Assembly (NCBI RefSeq): GCF_000001735.4
Contig: NC_003071.7
Location: 16,467,443 to 16,531,442, forward strand
Source: Arabidopsis thaliana
Taxonomy: Eukaryota; Streptophyta; Magnoliopsida; Brassicales; Brassicaceae
DNA: 64,000 bases
Direction: 5' to 3'
Below, piece by piece: positions 49,507 through 60,651 of this stretch; within the stretch, counting starts at the first letter, position 1; each line of letters starts with the position of its first letter. Under the pieces are notes generated by a model, which had not been told where the DNA came from, made no database searches, and saw nothing but the letters and a program-made list of their open reading frames with translations. Both the position numbers and the translations under genes were made by a program.

Positions 49507-50145
49507 AACTATTAAGTCTTTTGATTTTTGTCCCCCTATATATAGCAAAAGTAAGAGTAAAGGGGGATTTTTGGAAAAGAAATGGGAATATACAGTTTAA
49601 AAAGTTTTAAGTCAATACGAATTATACGTTTAAAATGTCTTCTGGTTCAGTTTGTGTTATAAGTTTTTCTTCTTCTTTTGGATATTGTAGAGTGTTAATA
49701 GGAAAGTTCAATCATTGGCTCTCTAATCCAAAAAACAATGCATTTCGTTGGGTATTGGCACACCATGTTATTGAACATCCATCCCGAAGTCGAGAGCTAA
49801 CTAACCCAACAACATATGTGTTTTTGTTTCTAGTAAGTAGTCGAACTAACGGTAGAATGAGTTTACTATCTCCTATCAAGTACCACCAGACCAAGGCCGT
49901 AAAACAACAACTAGTAATCTCCGAGATCCAAATTGTTTGTATAAAAAGATCGTAATCCATTCAACAAGCAGTTAAACAACTTGGGACTGGCCATAGCAAG
50001 GTTCTTGACGCCAAAATAGTAATAATAAGCAAAAGAGTAACAATCGCCAAAAGAGTAATAATAAGTAAACCAATCGAAAAATCAATAAGAAAACACTAAA
50101 AAGACTAACAATTAAGTCCCAACACATAAAATCATAAAAATCCCT
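49507..50145. other. Convergent interval before RPS15A
   Basis: 3' regions of the zinc-finger gene and of RPS15A. Mirror open frames on both strands at 49.64-49.96 kb (106 and 82 codons) show no family resemblance. Nothing else seen. Confidence 0.5.
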
Positions 50146-50805
<660 letters not shown>

Positions 50806-51121
50806 TATCGCCTCTACACACATAAATATAAGAATTGCCTCATAAGTTTCATGACTTGTGTGTTGTGTCATAAAAGAATCATAAATTCAGACTTTTTGTT
50901 ACCTGCCGATTTCAATTTCAACTAGATTACAACAAACGTTAAAATTCTCACGCAGACAAAAACTCACAAAAGTTACTTACGTATTCTGGCTAGGGTTCAG
51001 AAGGTTTTAAAACTAGGGTTTTTTTAACGGAGAATATATAGCACAACCCTAATCTCTCTTCTATGTACGTTCCCATTTACTACGAAACCCAGTTTTTACT
51101 GGGCTTAAAAAAAAAAAATTA
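50806..51121 (-). promoter_or_regulatory. RPS15A leader and promoter with telobox-like elements
   Basis: Read on minus, AACCCTAG elements occur near 51018-51025 and 50990-51000, and an AAGCCCAGT site II-like element near 51095-51103. This is the usual architecture of plant ribosomal-protein promoters. A probable leader intron begins at a GTAAGT near 50981 and ends just before the ATG. Confidence 0.6.
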
Positions 51122-51193
51122 AGAGCCCAACCGGATTCGAACCGGTGACCTATTGATCTGCAGTCAATTGCTCTACCACTGAGCTATAGGCTC
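51122..51193 (-). tRNA. tRNA-Cys (anticodon GCA)
   Basis: The 72-base sequence folds as a full cloverleaf. The acceptor stem GAGCCTA pairs with TGGGCTC, the D arm is GCTC...GAGC, the anticodon loop CTGCAGA carries GCA at its centre between ATTGA and TCAAT, and the T arm ACCGG/CCGGT encloses TTCGAAT. There is no intron and no encoded CCA. A run of T on the transcribed strand follows within 15 bases, as expected for RNA polymerase III termination. It is a mirror image of the gene at 51327. Confidence 0.97.
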
Positions 51194-51326
51194 TTATTGA
51201 CTTTAGTGTATACTACTTATATATAACTTAACAATTATGTTTCTCCAAAATTCTGTTTTAAGTAAAATAATGTTCTATCATGCAAGTTTAGTATTTCTAT
51301 TAGTTAGCATACACTAAAGTCAAGAA

Positions 51327-51398
51327 GAGCCTATAGCTCAGTGGTAGAGCAATTGACTGCAGATCAATAGGTCACCGGTTCGAATCCGGTTGGGCTCT
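51327..51398 (+). tRNA. tRNA-Cys (anticodon GCA), inverted second copy
   Basis: Identical 72-base cloverleaf to the minus-strand gene at 51122-51193, with the same GCA anticodon loop and box A (TAGCTCAGTGG) and box B (GGTTCGAATCC) promoter sequences. A T run follows at once (51396 onwards). The two genes are transcribed away from each other, 133 bases apart. Confidence 0.97.
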
Positions 51399-51525
51399 TT
51401 ATTTTTTGTCTCTTAACAGAGATTTCAACAGATTTTCCAATATTTCTCACAATTTCAATTATACTTAGAAAGATTTTTTGATACAGTAAAAGATAGAGAA
51501 GAAGAATCAAAAGAATTGAGTATTC

Positions 51526-54036
51526 TCAGACTTCTATCCAACTACAAGCAGGAACTTTCTTAATTCTTGATACATTATTGACCTCTCCTAATCTCCGATC
51601 TTGACTATAATGAGAAGGATTTAGTGGCTCAAGTTTAACAAGCTGACACAATGCAGCATTGCTTAACCACAAATTACAATGCATTCTTGAAGAATTTAAT
51701 AAAGCTCCCCATACTCCTACACTTGTTTTCACTCTCATTCTTCTCATCATTTCCACAGCTTCACCAAACAAACCAGCCTTCCCTAATAGATCTACCATAC
51801 ACGCGTAATGTTCAACTTCTGCTTCGATCTTGTGTCTCTCTCCCATTTCCTCGAAAATTCGTTTTCCTTCTTCGACTAACCCTGCGTGTCTACAAGCTGA
51901 AAGAACACTGAGAAAGGAAACAGAGTCTGGTTTGAGTTCGTTTTCTTGCATGGACAAGAAAAGTGAGACCGCACAGCTTGCTAGACCGTGGGCTGCGTAA
52001 GCGGATAGCATAGTGTTCCATGAAACTATGTATTTGTTGCTTATCTCAATAAAGCATTTCTCGGAAGATTCTATCATTCCACATTTCGCATACATGTCAA
52101 CAAGGCTGTTTCCTACTGGTGTTTGGGAACAAAATCCACACTGAATGAGACTGGAATGAACCGACATTCCTACTCTCAAGGCTGATAATTCTGCTGCTGC
52201 GCGTACTATGTTAACAAAAGTGACTGCATTTGGCTGAAATTTCTCAACCTTCATCTGACGAAAAGTGGCAACAGCTTCTTCAGCCTGGCCATGGAGTAAG
52301 TACCCGTTCATCATTATATTCCAAGATACAGTACTTTTCTCGAATCCACACTTGTCAAACAAAACTATCGCTGCAGCGAGGGCATCACATTTGGTGAACA
52401 TATTGATAAGAGCATGTGCCACGTGACATTCTGAATCGAACCCATGCTTTATAATTTGTCCATAAACACAAGAACCTCGAGCATAGTCACTACAGAAGGC
52501 ACAAGTTTGAAGCATACCAACCATAGTTCTTGAGTCTGGGCATACACCATGTAACTTCATGTTCTTGTACACATCAAATGCTTTATTGGCATCACCAATC
52601 TGAGTATACCCTTGCGCTAGAGCGTTGAATGCCACAGCATCTTTAATTGGCAGTCTTTCAAAGGCTTTGAGCGCGGGAGAAAATCGACCACATTTAGCGT
52701 ACATTGAAATAACAGCTGTGGCAGTTTCCAACTCAGACTCAATATCAGCCTTTATAGCATAACAATGTATGCTCTTACCCAATCTAGAGGCGGCTACTCC
52801 TGCACACCCTTGTAGCACACTAGTCAAAGTTACAGCATTAGGCTTGATATGTATTCTCATCATATCTCTAAACAAAGAGATAGCCTCATCGTGTTGCCCT
52901 GCTTGCTCATACGACGCAATCATGGCAGACCAAGAAACAACATCTCTATCTTCAATATTAATGAACAGTTGTTCGGCTATCTCCAACTCACCACATTTGG
53001 AATACATACTCATAAGAGAAGTAGCAACTGAGACATCACCGATCAATCCTTGTTGCACTGCGTAATCATGAATTGCAATCCCCTTCACTAAATCCCCTAC
53101 ATATGCAGCAGCTTGAAGAGCACTTGCTGCAGCTACCTTATTCATTCTAACATCATAGTTTCTCATAAGGTCAAACAACTCCAATACCTCCTCAAAGAAC
53201 CCATTATGTGCATAAGCTGCCATCATTGTACCCCATGAAGACTCATCCTTCCTCCACACTTCTTCAAAAACAGATTCAGCAGCATATAAATCCGCGCAGT
53301 TGCAATACATGTCAATCAGCCCACTAGAGAAAGCAAAGATAAAACCTTTCTTAATCACAAGTCCGTGAAGACATCTACAGACATCACTCTTCTCTAGCTT
53401 CGAAACCGCAGGGATCAGATTATATAAACTAACATGATCAATGTCAACACAACACGAACGCATATCATGAAACAACAGCAAAGCTGCACTAGAACATCCA
53501 TTTTGAGCCAACCCGGAAACCATAGTGTTCCAAGTAACAACATCCTTCACATGCATTTTATCGAACACTTGTCTTGCAGAAACCAAGTCACGAGCTTTAC
53601 AATACATTTCAACTAACGCAGTTCCTATATAAACATCAGACTCAAGACCCATCTCAGCAATCAAATCATGTATCCGTAAACCCTTCTTAAAGTCCATAGA
53701 TCCGGCACAAGCCTTCAAAGCAAAAGTGAAACTGTACTTGTCTGGATCAATACCTTTCTCCTCCGACATATACCCGAAGAATCCGAGAGCTTCTCTGTGC
53801 AAACCGGCTCTCGTGTATCCTCTGATCATTGAATTCCACAAGACAACACCTGGATCTCGAACTGAATCAAAGATGACGCGAGAAAGGTCCTGTCTTTGAA
53901 AGAGAGAATAAGCGTTTATGAGCTGGTTATGAGGTTTAAGACCTGAGACTATCAAGCTGCCGTGAACTTGAAGAAGACACCGGAAGTTCTTACATTCCCG
54001 GAGCATAAGGAGGAGGTTAGTGTAGTTAATTGGCAT
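51526..54036 (-). CDS. PLS-class pentatricopeptide repeat protein with a shortened E motif
   Basis: Intronless gene of 836 residues, an organelle RNA-binding protein of the PPR family. Repeats of P, L and S type run through nearly the whole length, with recurring VSWNTMLSAYAAHG-, SLVDMYAKCGMIESSEKCF- and PDSVSFLSVLSACRHAG-like units. The C-terminal part (EEMGERHKIEAEVEHYACMV, split as seen, then DLLGKAGLFGEAVEMMRRM and ACSWIEV) is that of the E subgroup. The usual E-motif stretch YVLLSNIYAxAGRW is missing: HYSQDRRLGEVNNVSRIKK stands there. There is no DYW domain. The N-terminus lacks an obvious transit peptide, so targeting is uncertain. From memory At2g39620. Confidence 0.94.
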   Translation of the reverse strand: MPINYTNLLLMLRECKNFRCLLQVHGSLIVSGLKPHNQLINAYSLFQRQDLSRVIFDSVRDPGVVLWNSMIRGYTRAGLHREALGFFGYMSEEKGIDPDKYSFTFALKACAGSMDFKKGLRIHDLIAEMGLESDVYIGTALVEMYCKARDLVSARQVFDKMHVKDVVTWNTMVSGLAQNGCSSAALLLFHDMRSCCVDIDHVSLYNLIPAVSKLEKSDVCRCLHGLVIKKGFIFAFSSGLIDMYCNCADLYAAESVFEEVWRKDESSWGTMMAAYAHNGFFEEVLELFDLMRNYDVRMNKVAAASALQAAAYVGDLVKGIAIHDYAVQQGLIGDVSVATSLMSMYSKCGELEIAEQLFINIEDRDVVSWSAMIASYEQAGQHDEAISLFRDMMRIHIKPNAVTLTSVLQGCAGVAASRLGKSIHCYAIKADIESELETATAVISMYAKCGRFSPALKAFERLPIKDAVAFNALAQGYTQIGDANKAFDVYKNMKLHGVCPDSRTMVGMLQTCAFCSDYARGSCVYGQIIKHGFDSECHVAHALINMFTKCDALAAAIVLFDKCGFEKSTVSWNIMMNGYLLHGQAEEAVATFRQMKVEKFQPNAVTFVNIVRAAAELSALRVGMSVHSSLIQCGFCSQTPVGNSLVDMYAKCGMIESSEKCFIEISNKYIVSWNTMLSAYAAHGLASCAVSLFLSMQENELKPDSVSFLSVLSACRHAGLVEEGKRIFEEMGERHKIEAEVEHYACMVDLLGKAGLFGEAVEMMRRMRVKTSVGVWGALLNSSRMHCNLWLSNAALCQLVKLEPLNPSHYSQDRRLGEVNNVSRIKKVPACSWIEV

Positions 54037-54565
54037 TTCACCGGCGACGAGGATGCATTTGCAGTTTTTTGGCGGTTTATAGGAAAAACCGTTAAATTTG
54101 AAAGCTTCAAAATTTTCTGTAATATATAAATTATAAAATTGAAGTCATTTAATTAGAGCGATTTAGTTTATAAGAGGATCAATCAGTTCCTAAGATTAAG
54201 ACTTTAATCTTTAGTTCATGCCATGAAGATGTAAAACTCAAAGTAGAGCACTGTCATTGGAATGTTTGAGTAGTTTAAACTTTTTTTTTTTTTTTTTTTT
54301 TGAACAAAGTTTGAGTAGTTTAAACTAAAACCAAAAAAAAAAAAATCTAGAGCTGTAGTAGTTTCATTTCATCATTTATAATCCGGTAAGATTTTTATCA
54401 CATCTATTGAAACAAAGACCGACATATTTTCTATCGCCTTAGCTTTCCTTGAGCTTGACCAGAAATTCAGAGACATCAAAACTATATCCTCTCTGCAGAA
54501 AACCAGCGTGGACGAGTTGTTATTCCCAAGAGGAAATGCTCTATGTATGTTGTTGTCTATGTGTC
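54037..54565. other. Interval between the PPR gene and ALG5
   Basis: Holds the short promoter of the PPR gene and the 3' region of ALG5. A poly(T) insertion with 17-base direct repeats at 54264-54325 is listed separately. Confidence 0.5.
54264..54325 (-). repeat. Ultra-short poly(A) insertion with 17-bp target-site duplication
   Basis: GTTTGAGTAGTTTAAAC occurs at 54264-54280 and again, identical, at 54309-54325. The 28 bases between are 21 T and GAACAAA. On minus this reads TTTGTTC plus poly(A), which looks like the 3' end of a LINE or SINE that was almost entirely truncated at its 5' end on insertion. The perfect duplication suggests a fairly recent event. Confidence 0.8.
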
Positions 54566-57119
54566 TCATACTTGATGGATCTTCCACATGCCAGTTCTGT
54601 ATCCCACAGACATTAAAGCAAGCTCCCAAAGCATGTTTGGAATGCTCAACATACTGACTTTAGACCCGGGAATTTCGGACCATTTCACAGAGATTTCAAC
54701 CATTGGTATATTAAAACGCTTGCACAAGTACACCAATTCAACATCAAAGCACCACCTGCGCATAGACCGAGTCAGATGAGACTCTTATTGATGTTTTTAC
54801 TGCTAGTTTATCATCATCGATTCATTTACTCATATACCTTTTCAGATGGACGTTTGTGAAAAGTCTCCTAGCAGCAGCCCTAGTAAACATCTTGAAGCCA
54901 CACTGATTAAAAAAAATGATGTTTAGTTATTACTATTCAAGATTGGTGAAACAGAGAGTGTAGAAGGAAACAACGAATGAGATTTAAAAAGCCACCTGTG
55001 TATCCCGAATACCAGGACCAGCAGCTAATAGAACCACAAGATGGAAACCCTTCATCAGAAAGTTGCGATACCATTTCCTCTGAAATTGAAAGACTAAAAG
55101 TCAATTATCTAAGATGCGTAATAAGTATATGCATCTGTGTGTGTACATAGACAAAGAATGATGTTGTCTAGAACAGAAGTTTGCAAGACTTAACTGTAGC
55201 AAGAGCTTTCTCCTCGAGATGAGCACGAGAACCAAATGCGGATACTTGAACATCACCTATTTTGAAATCCATATCCTTAGATGCTGGATTTCTGATTGAA
55301 TATTCTTCTCTGGCTACTGCATTGATCTGAGAGGCTAGGAGATCAGGAAATTTATAGCACAATTTCTAGTTTCTCTGAAGTTTTAACAGTCAAAACTAAG
55401 GGCAAACCTGATTTTCAAGTTTTTCTAGGTCCGTTACTTTAGTTGCTCCATCAGCATCCAACATGAGAAGTAGCTGACCCCGCGAATGCAACATTCCCTA
55501 TTCAATGCTTTCAAAAAGTAGAAAGCTTCGATTATTTTTTTGTACTATGAAATGACAAATTTACAGTCTTACTCAATCACATAAAATAAATATATAGAAT
55601 TGCATGCGCTACGAGTTGAACTCACTTTTCTTATAGCTTCTCCTTTGCCTTGATTCTTCCCAAGGGGTATAACCCTTATGTTGTCAATTGTGTACTTTCT
55701 AATGAAATCAAAAGCTACTCTTTTTGTTCCATCAACACTTCCATCATCAACAATCACCACCTAAAAGGAGAAAAGGTAAACTTAATCCACTGATGCATAT
55801 AGGGTTTAAGGAACACAATAACGACTTATTGAGAAATTTAGCATGAGTGGGCAGTCTATATTGATAGATTAATAAGTTGTGAGCATTACTCTCCTTTTTT
55901 TAATAGAGTTAGGTAAATCAAATTTAGGGACAAAAAACGTTTAAAAGCTCATACATATTCACCATAACAAAGGCCATATCTATGTTAAGAATCCACCTTA
56001 ATCAGTTGTAAGGAGAACTACTTAGTATGGAAAACTACTTAGTATTTACCTCAAAAGAAAAACTCTTGTCCCGTGATGCACGATCTTGAAGGTAACTGCA
56101 AACCAGAGGCGAATTACAATTATGCCTCTGTAGTATGCATAAATAAGACTTGTGCTGCTGTTTCGCAAGAGAAGCAAACTTCTCACGATTGGAAGCAGAC
56201 ACACAATCCAGTAAAAGGGAGATTCGAATAAGTGGAAGTTGTCTAACTTACTCCATTGTTTCCTCAAGAGCAGCAGGAAGTCTCAGTTCTTCATTATACG
56301 CTGGAACTATTAAAGACAAATACTTCTCGGCAGGGTCGGTAATATGAGGGCAAGGAATCTGATAATAAAGTTTGAAAAACAGGGTCAGGAAAAGTAAAAT
56401 CAGATTCCTCAACCACCAGAAAATGCGATCAAGCAAGTCAAACTCGTTATAATTGACAAGACAATCTATGTATGGATTCAACATTATAATGGAACACTTA
56501 ATTTTTCTAGCTAAGCCACTAACTTAAGAGTTTCCAAAGTCTGCATCTGGAAGAGACTCCATAAACTACTTATCAAGTTTCACACGACTATACAATATAA
56601 CTTCTCAAGCTTCTTTGCTAAACCAAAATGTAACATTTGATACAAAAAAAGAGCTAAACTAATGGAAACAGTTCCTCTTAAAGACTACGTGAAGCTTCAA
56701 CATTCGTTTTAGCGAAACACAGAATCAAGTGTTCAAATCGCCAACGCAAAACCTTTTTAACGAGAAAATCTCAGTTCCATTAACTATAATTAACTGATTT
56801 TCAAAACGCTATCGTTCTTTGCCACACTATTGCCAGAAAATCACTGTAAACTAATACGATAAATCAATCAGACGTTACCGGTTTTATAGATTTCGGATCG
56901 TCGAGTGTAGTCACGGTCTCGACAGAGCTGAGAAAATCCAAAACAAATCAATCAAATCTTATCCTCAGAAATCGGAACAAATTCGAAGAAATTGAGTAAA
57001 ACGTACACGTTACTGTGTCTCCTTCTCCAAGCTTCAAAAACAACAACGGATAGAAATCCGAATAAGACGATCAGCAGCAGCCAGAGGCTGAATTCCGCAA
57101 CTGTTACCAGAAACTCCAT
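54566..57119 (-). CDS. Dolichyl-phosphate beta-glucosyltransferase (ALG5 type)
   Basis: ER-membrane GT2 enzyme that makes dolichyl-phosphate-glucose from UDP-glucose, the donor for the last three glucoses of the N-glycan precursor. Ten exons (57119-57007, 56927-56879, 56358-56252, 56095-56050, 55760-55626, 55497-55408, 55326-55195, 55079-54996, 54902-54838, 54755-54566) give 336 residues. An N-terminal membrane anchor (LLLIVLFGFLSVVVFEAW) precedes the GT-A domain: YLSLIVPAYNEELRLPAAL, VVIVDDGSVDGT, NQGKGEAIRKGM, the metal-binding DADGAT, GSRAHLEEKALA and TQCGFKMFTRAAARRLF. All junctions close. From memory At2g39630. A leaderless promoter with the divergent strand empty lies at 57.1-57.3 kb. 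Confidence 0.95.
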
Positions 57120-57728
57120 TGTTGCTCCCGAGATTTGAGATCTGTTTTGCTTTCACGAGAAAGAGAGAGAGTGAAGAAGGAGAGATCGAAACCAATCCGT
57201 GAAGAATAAGCAAGAAAAGCTAAAGTCTAATGATTGATCCGTGAAGATGGTTCAATCCCTAATTTCAGATTAAAATGCAGCAGAGCTCAATTTGAGATAG
57301 CCATTTCGGTTTGACTTTTGGTTTAGCCATTTAGGTTCCGGTTCGTTTGGTAGTGTTAATGTTGAACAAAATCTCAAATTATAATAAAATAAAGTTTTAT
57401 TGATTAACAATTTTCAATATACAGAAAAAAATGTGGATTAAAATATGTTAAAGAATAAAACTGATCAATATTATGATTTGGAAATGGCAGATTATATATA
57501 TGAATAACTAGAAAATGAATAGATGGAAATGACAAAGTATAATTTGGATATTTTACCATATGTATATAATTTTTCTTTTTCATGTACATGTCTACATAAA
57601 TATTTGAAAAATATAATGAAAATTAAAGATACAACATAAAAACAACGAAAAATGATTGTTCTTATAATGAAATAAAAGGATCTTGTTTTATTGATTTTTT
57701 TCAGTTTCTGTAGTTGCTTTTTAAAAAT
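57120..57728. other. Interval between ALG5 and the GH17 gene
   Basis: ALG5 leader and promoter on the left, GH17 3' region on the right. Very AT-rich from 57.36 kb. No gene seen. Confidence 0.5.
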
Positions 57729-59570
57729 TCAGAGCGTTACTGATGCTGGTACGACGCATGTGCTAGTGCTTGGGTTGGTAGTAGTGACGATGCCACTACC
57801 ACGGAAGTCACAAGCGTCTTTGGAGTATCCTTTGCTCTCGTAATAAGCGTTCATTATGAACGTGGATCGAGTCTTCATGTTGTTGTTATCAAAACATATG
57901 CCACCAGGTGATATTGGTTTACAATCAATACCTTGGCTACACACCCAATCAATATTAGCTTGTAGTTGTGTCTCTGTCGCTTCTTGTTTCGCCATACACC
58001 AATTTGCACTTTTGCTTTTTGCGCCATTGCCGCCGCCACCTTCCCCTATCGGTATAGGGCATGTGCTAGTGCTTGGGTTGGTACTGGTAACGATGCCAGT
58101 ACCGCTAAAATCACAGACAACATCAACGCATCCCTTGCTTTGGTAATAAGCGTTCATAATAAACGAGGACCGAGTCGTCATGTTGTTGTTGTCAAAACAT
58201 ATGCCACCAGGTGAGATTGGTGTACAATCAATACCATGGCTGCATACCCAATCAATATTTGCTTGTAGTTGCATTAACGTCGCTTCTGGTTTTCCCACAC
58301 ACCATTTTCCATTGTTGTTTATCGGTGGAAACGGAAGCGGGCTTCCACCGCCTTTTAGAACTCCAACATCATACATCGGTGAAAAATCCGGTTTAAATAT
58401 CCCCCAATTTCTCTCACGTGTTGGACCGGGTTTTCCATCTTCATTGAACAATGCAAATATGAAGATATCGATGTGGCGGTTGGGCATTAGAGGTGTCCCT
58501 ATAACTTGTGCACGCTTGATGATATTGAGGTTGTAGTTTTCAGCGTTTTGAGGTGAGCACCATGAAGCGTCACAAGCCGTGGGCCAACCGGTCTCCCCTA
58601 CCGCGATATCTACGTCGCCATAGCCAAGAGCTTTCATAGCAGAATATGTTGCATCCATGACTGCGTCAAACATGTTGGTGTAGGTTTGTTGTGTATTGGT
58701 ATCCGTTATTGCATTTGATGGACCAAATATTGCGTAATTGACATTGTTCGTGTCCATCGTGAAAAAAGTGTAGGCGTTGATCATGAATGGGGACTTAGCC
58801 TGACGATGAAATTCCAAGATCTTTGTAAAAATATCTTTTTGATCGTTAGTAAATCTGCTCTCACTTGGTGTATTACGGTTATAGCTTATGGTAAATGCAT
58901 GTGGAGTTGTCACCTGAAGCCAAATAATGGTGGATTAATTACATTTTGTTGATAGTAGTATCAAATAACAACGTATTCAAAAAATATTTATGAAATATGA
59001 TTCATATGTAAAAAAACAAAAAAAAAAACATTCATGTATTAGTATTAGTGTTTTCGTAAACGCAAGTTTTTTTTTTTTTTTTTATCATCATGACTTGAAA
59101 CTAACCTTGATATAAGTGAGATTGGAAGCTTTTAAAGCTTCGTTAAGACTTTGCATCGCTGGTACAAGATTTGATATCAAGTTATTGTCGTTACTAGCAA
59201 GAATCTCGTTTCCGACACAAACGTATTTGAACTTGATCTGCTGCTGAAACGGTAAGACATTGGCAGCGACCCATTGACGAGCATTTGCAACGTTGACCAT
59301 GGCAGGAATGTTACCGTTAGGGACCATGATGGTGATGTTGATTTCAGAGCCCGCGAAGGCTCGGAGGATGTCGGGATTAGCATCATAGATCTTGACACTG
59401 TCAAAAGTGGTCTTTGTCTTGATGAAGTCAACCACTTGTTGTGGAGGTTGAAGGTTCCCTAGTGTTCCATAGTTGATACCAATGGCGGAAGTCACGGCTG
59501 AGAGTTGAAAGATCACGCCGGCGACTATGAGGAGGAAAGGGAGAATGAAAGACCGAATCGTTTTGGCCAT
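57729..59570 (-). CDS. GH17 beta-1,3-glucanase with two C-terminal X8 (CBM43) domains
   Basis: Secreted cell-wall beta-1,3-glucan hydrolase or binding protein. Exons 59570-59106 and 58913-57729 give 549 residues. A signal peptide (FILPFLLIVAGVIFQLSAVTSA) leads into IGINYGTLGNLQPP. The proton donor E122 lies in CVGNEILAS and the nucleophile E262 in VGETGWPT, so the catalytic pair is intact. Two X8 domains start at W359 (WCVGKPEAT) and W460 (WCMAKQEAT), each with the family cysteines and PGGICFDNNNM. The two X8 units are about 303 bases apart in DNA and very alike, so they arose by internal duplication. The protein ends VVPASVTL without a hydrophobic tail, so no GPI signal is seen. From memory At2g39640. 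Confidence 0.95.
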
Positions 59571-60651
59571 TGCTTTGTTTTGTTTTGTTTTGTTTTGTGT
59601 AGTAAGACTAGGCTAAGAATAAGCGTGTATTTATACTACTAATGTAGATTCTCCATGTCTCTACAATTTTTCTTTAAAAATCTAGTGAAATTAATGTAGA
59701 TGATAAGCATGAACGTTGCCTTTTATATTGTAATCAAATTTGATGTAATATAAACTAATATAGAAGAACCGGGCGGCAACAAATGGTACACAATTTTATT
59801 AAGTTTACATCACTAAGAGAGGTAGATCTTATACTTAATTAAGAATAAAATGGAATTTAATGGGAAGATCTTATACCTAATTAAGAATAAAATGGAATTT
59901 AATGGGAAGATCATATACTAAATTAAGAATAAAATGGAATATAAGTTTGGATAACATGTCATATGCATCAAATACATTTATTATTAGTTCATCATGGATT
60001 TATTGAAAGAAAGAAAGAAATATATCATTGGCTTTTTATTTCTGGATGAATACAAAATTGTGGATGATTGGATATGACCGTAGATCTTAGAATTTAGAAG
60101 GCAGATTTAACTTGTTTATGTGACTTAACCAGATACGGACTAATCGGACCATTAGTCCGATAATTAGTCCATCGACCACAATTAACTAATTGCATTTCTG
60201 GCGTAACTGTGCAATAGTGATCTGAAATGAGAGGTCATAACATACGTATACCACATTGGTATGAATAATTATAAGAAACATTGATCATAACAGTGATTTG
60301 TTAATCATATTTTCCTGGTAAATTGTTATTACAACACTCAATAACACGGGGAAAAGAACCCCAAACAGAAACATGCTTATTAGAACAATCTCTCCCAATG
60401 TCGAATCATACAACAGCGGCAAAAATTGCGGTACCTTTCGTATATTATCTTCTTTGTATAAAGCCTAACCTTGGCTGTTATTGTAACCCCAAATGAATCC
60501 ATATTAAAAAGAAAAAAAGACGCAGCCGCAAAAATATTACACTCGAAAACGACTCAACAGAGCAAAATTCTTTGGCCTCTTGATGCCTCCAAAAAACATC
60601 TGTACAATCTCTTTAAGGAGCACGAGCCCCTTGAATTCTCATTATCTCGGG
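59571..60651. other. Interval upstream of the GH17 gene, with a 42-bp tandem repeat
   Basis: GH17 promoter near 59571-59700, then AT-rich DNA with the tandem repeat listed below, then the 3' region of the DUF506 gene. The 65-codon frame at 60471-60668 has no family resemblance. Confidence 0.5.
59824..59941. repeat. 42-bp tandem repeat, about 2.8 copies
   Basis: Units begin AGATCTTATACTTAATTAAG at 59824, AGATCTTATACCTAATTAAG at 59866 and AGATCATATACTAAATTAAG at 59908, each followed by AATAAAATGGAAT. The period is exactly 42 bases with only a few differences between copies. A noncoding minisatellite. Confidence 0.95.

Larger units (their letters stand above)
51122..51398. repeat. Inverted repeat with tRNA-Cys arms
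   Basis: The arms are the two tRNA genes plus about 15 bases of shared 5' flank (TTGACTTTAGTGTA at about 51198-51211 and its complement at about 51311-51324). The loop between, about 100 bases, is AT-rich and not repeated. The structure could form a cruciform. Confidence 0.9.

Noticed and set aside
49635-49960. Overlapping open frames on both strands (106 and 82 codons)
   Set aside because: Mutual shadows in a convergent 3' interval with no family resemblance.
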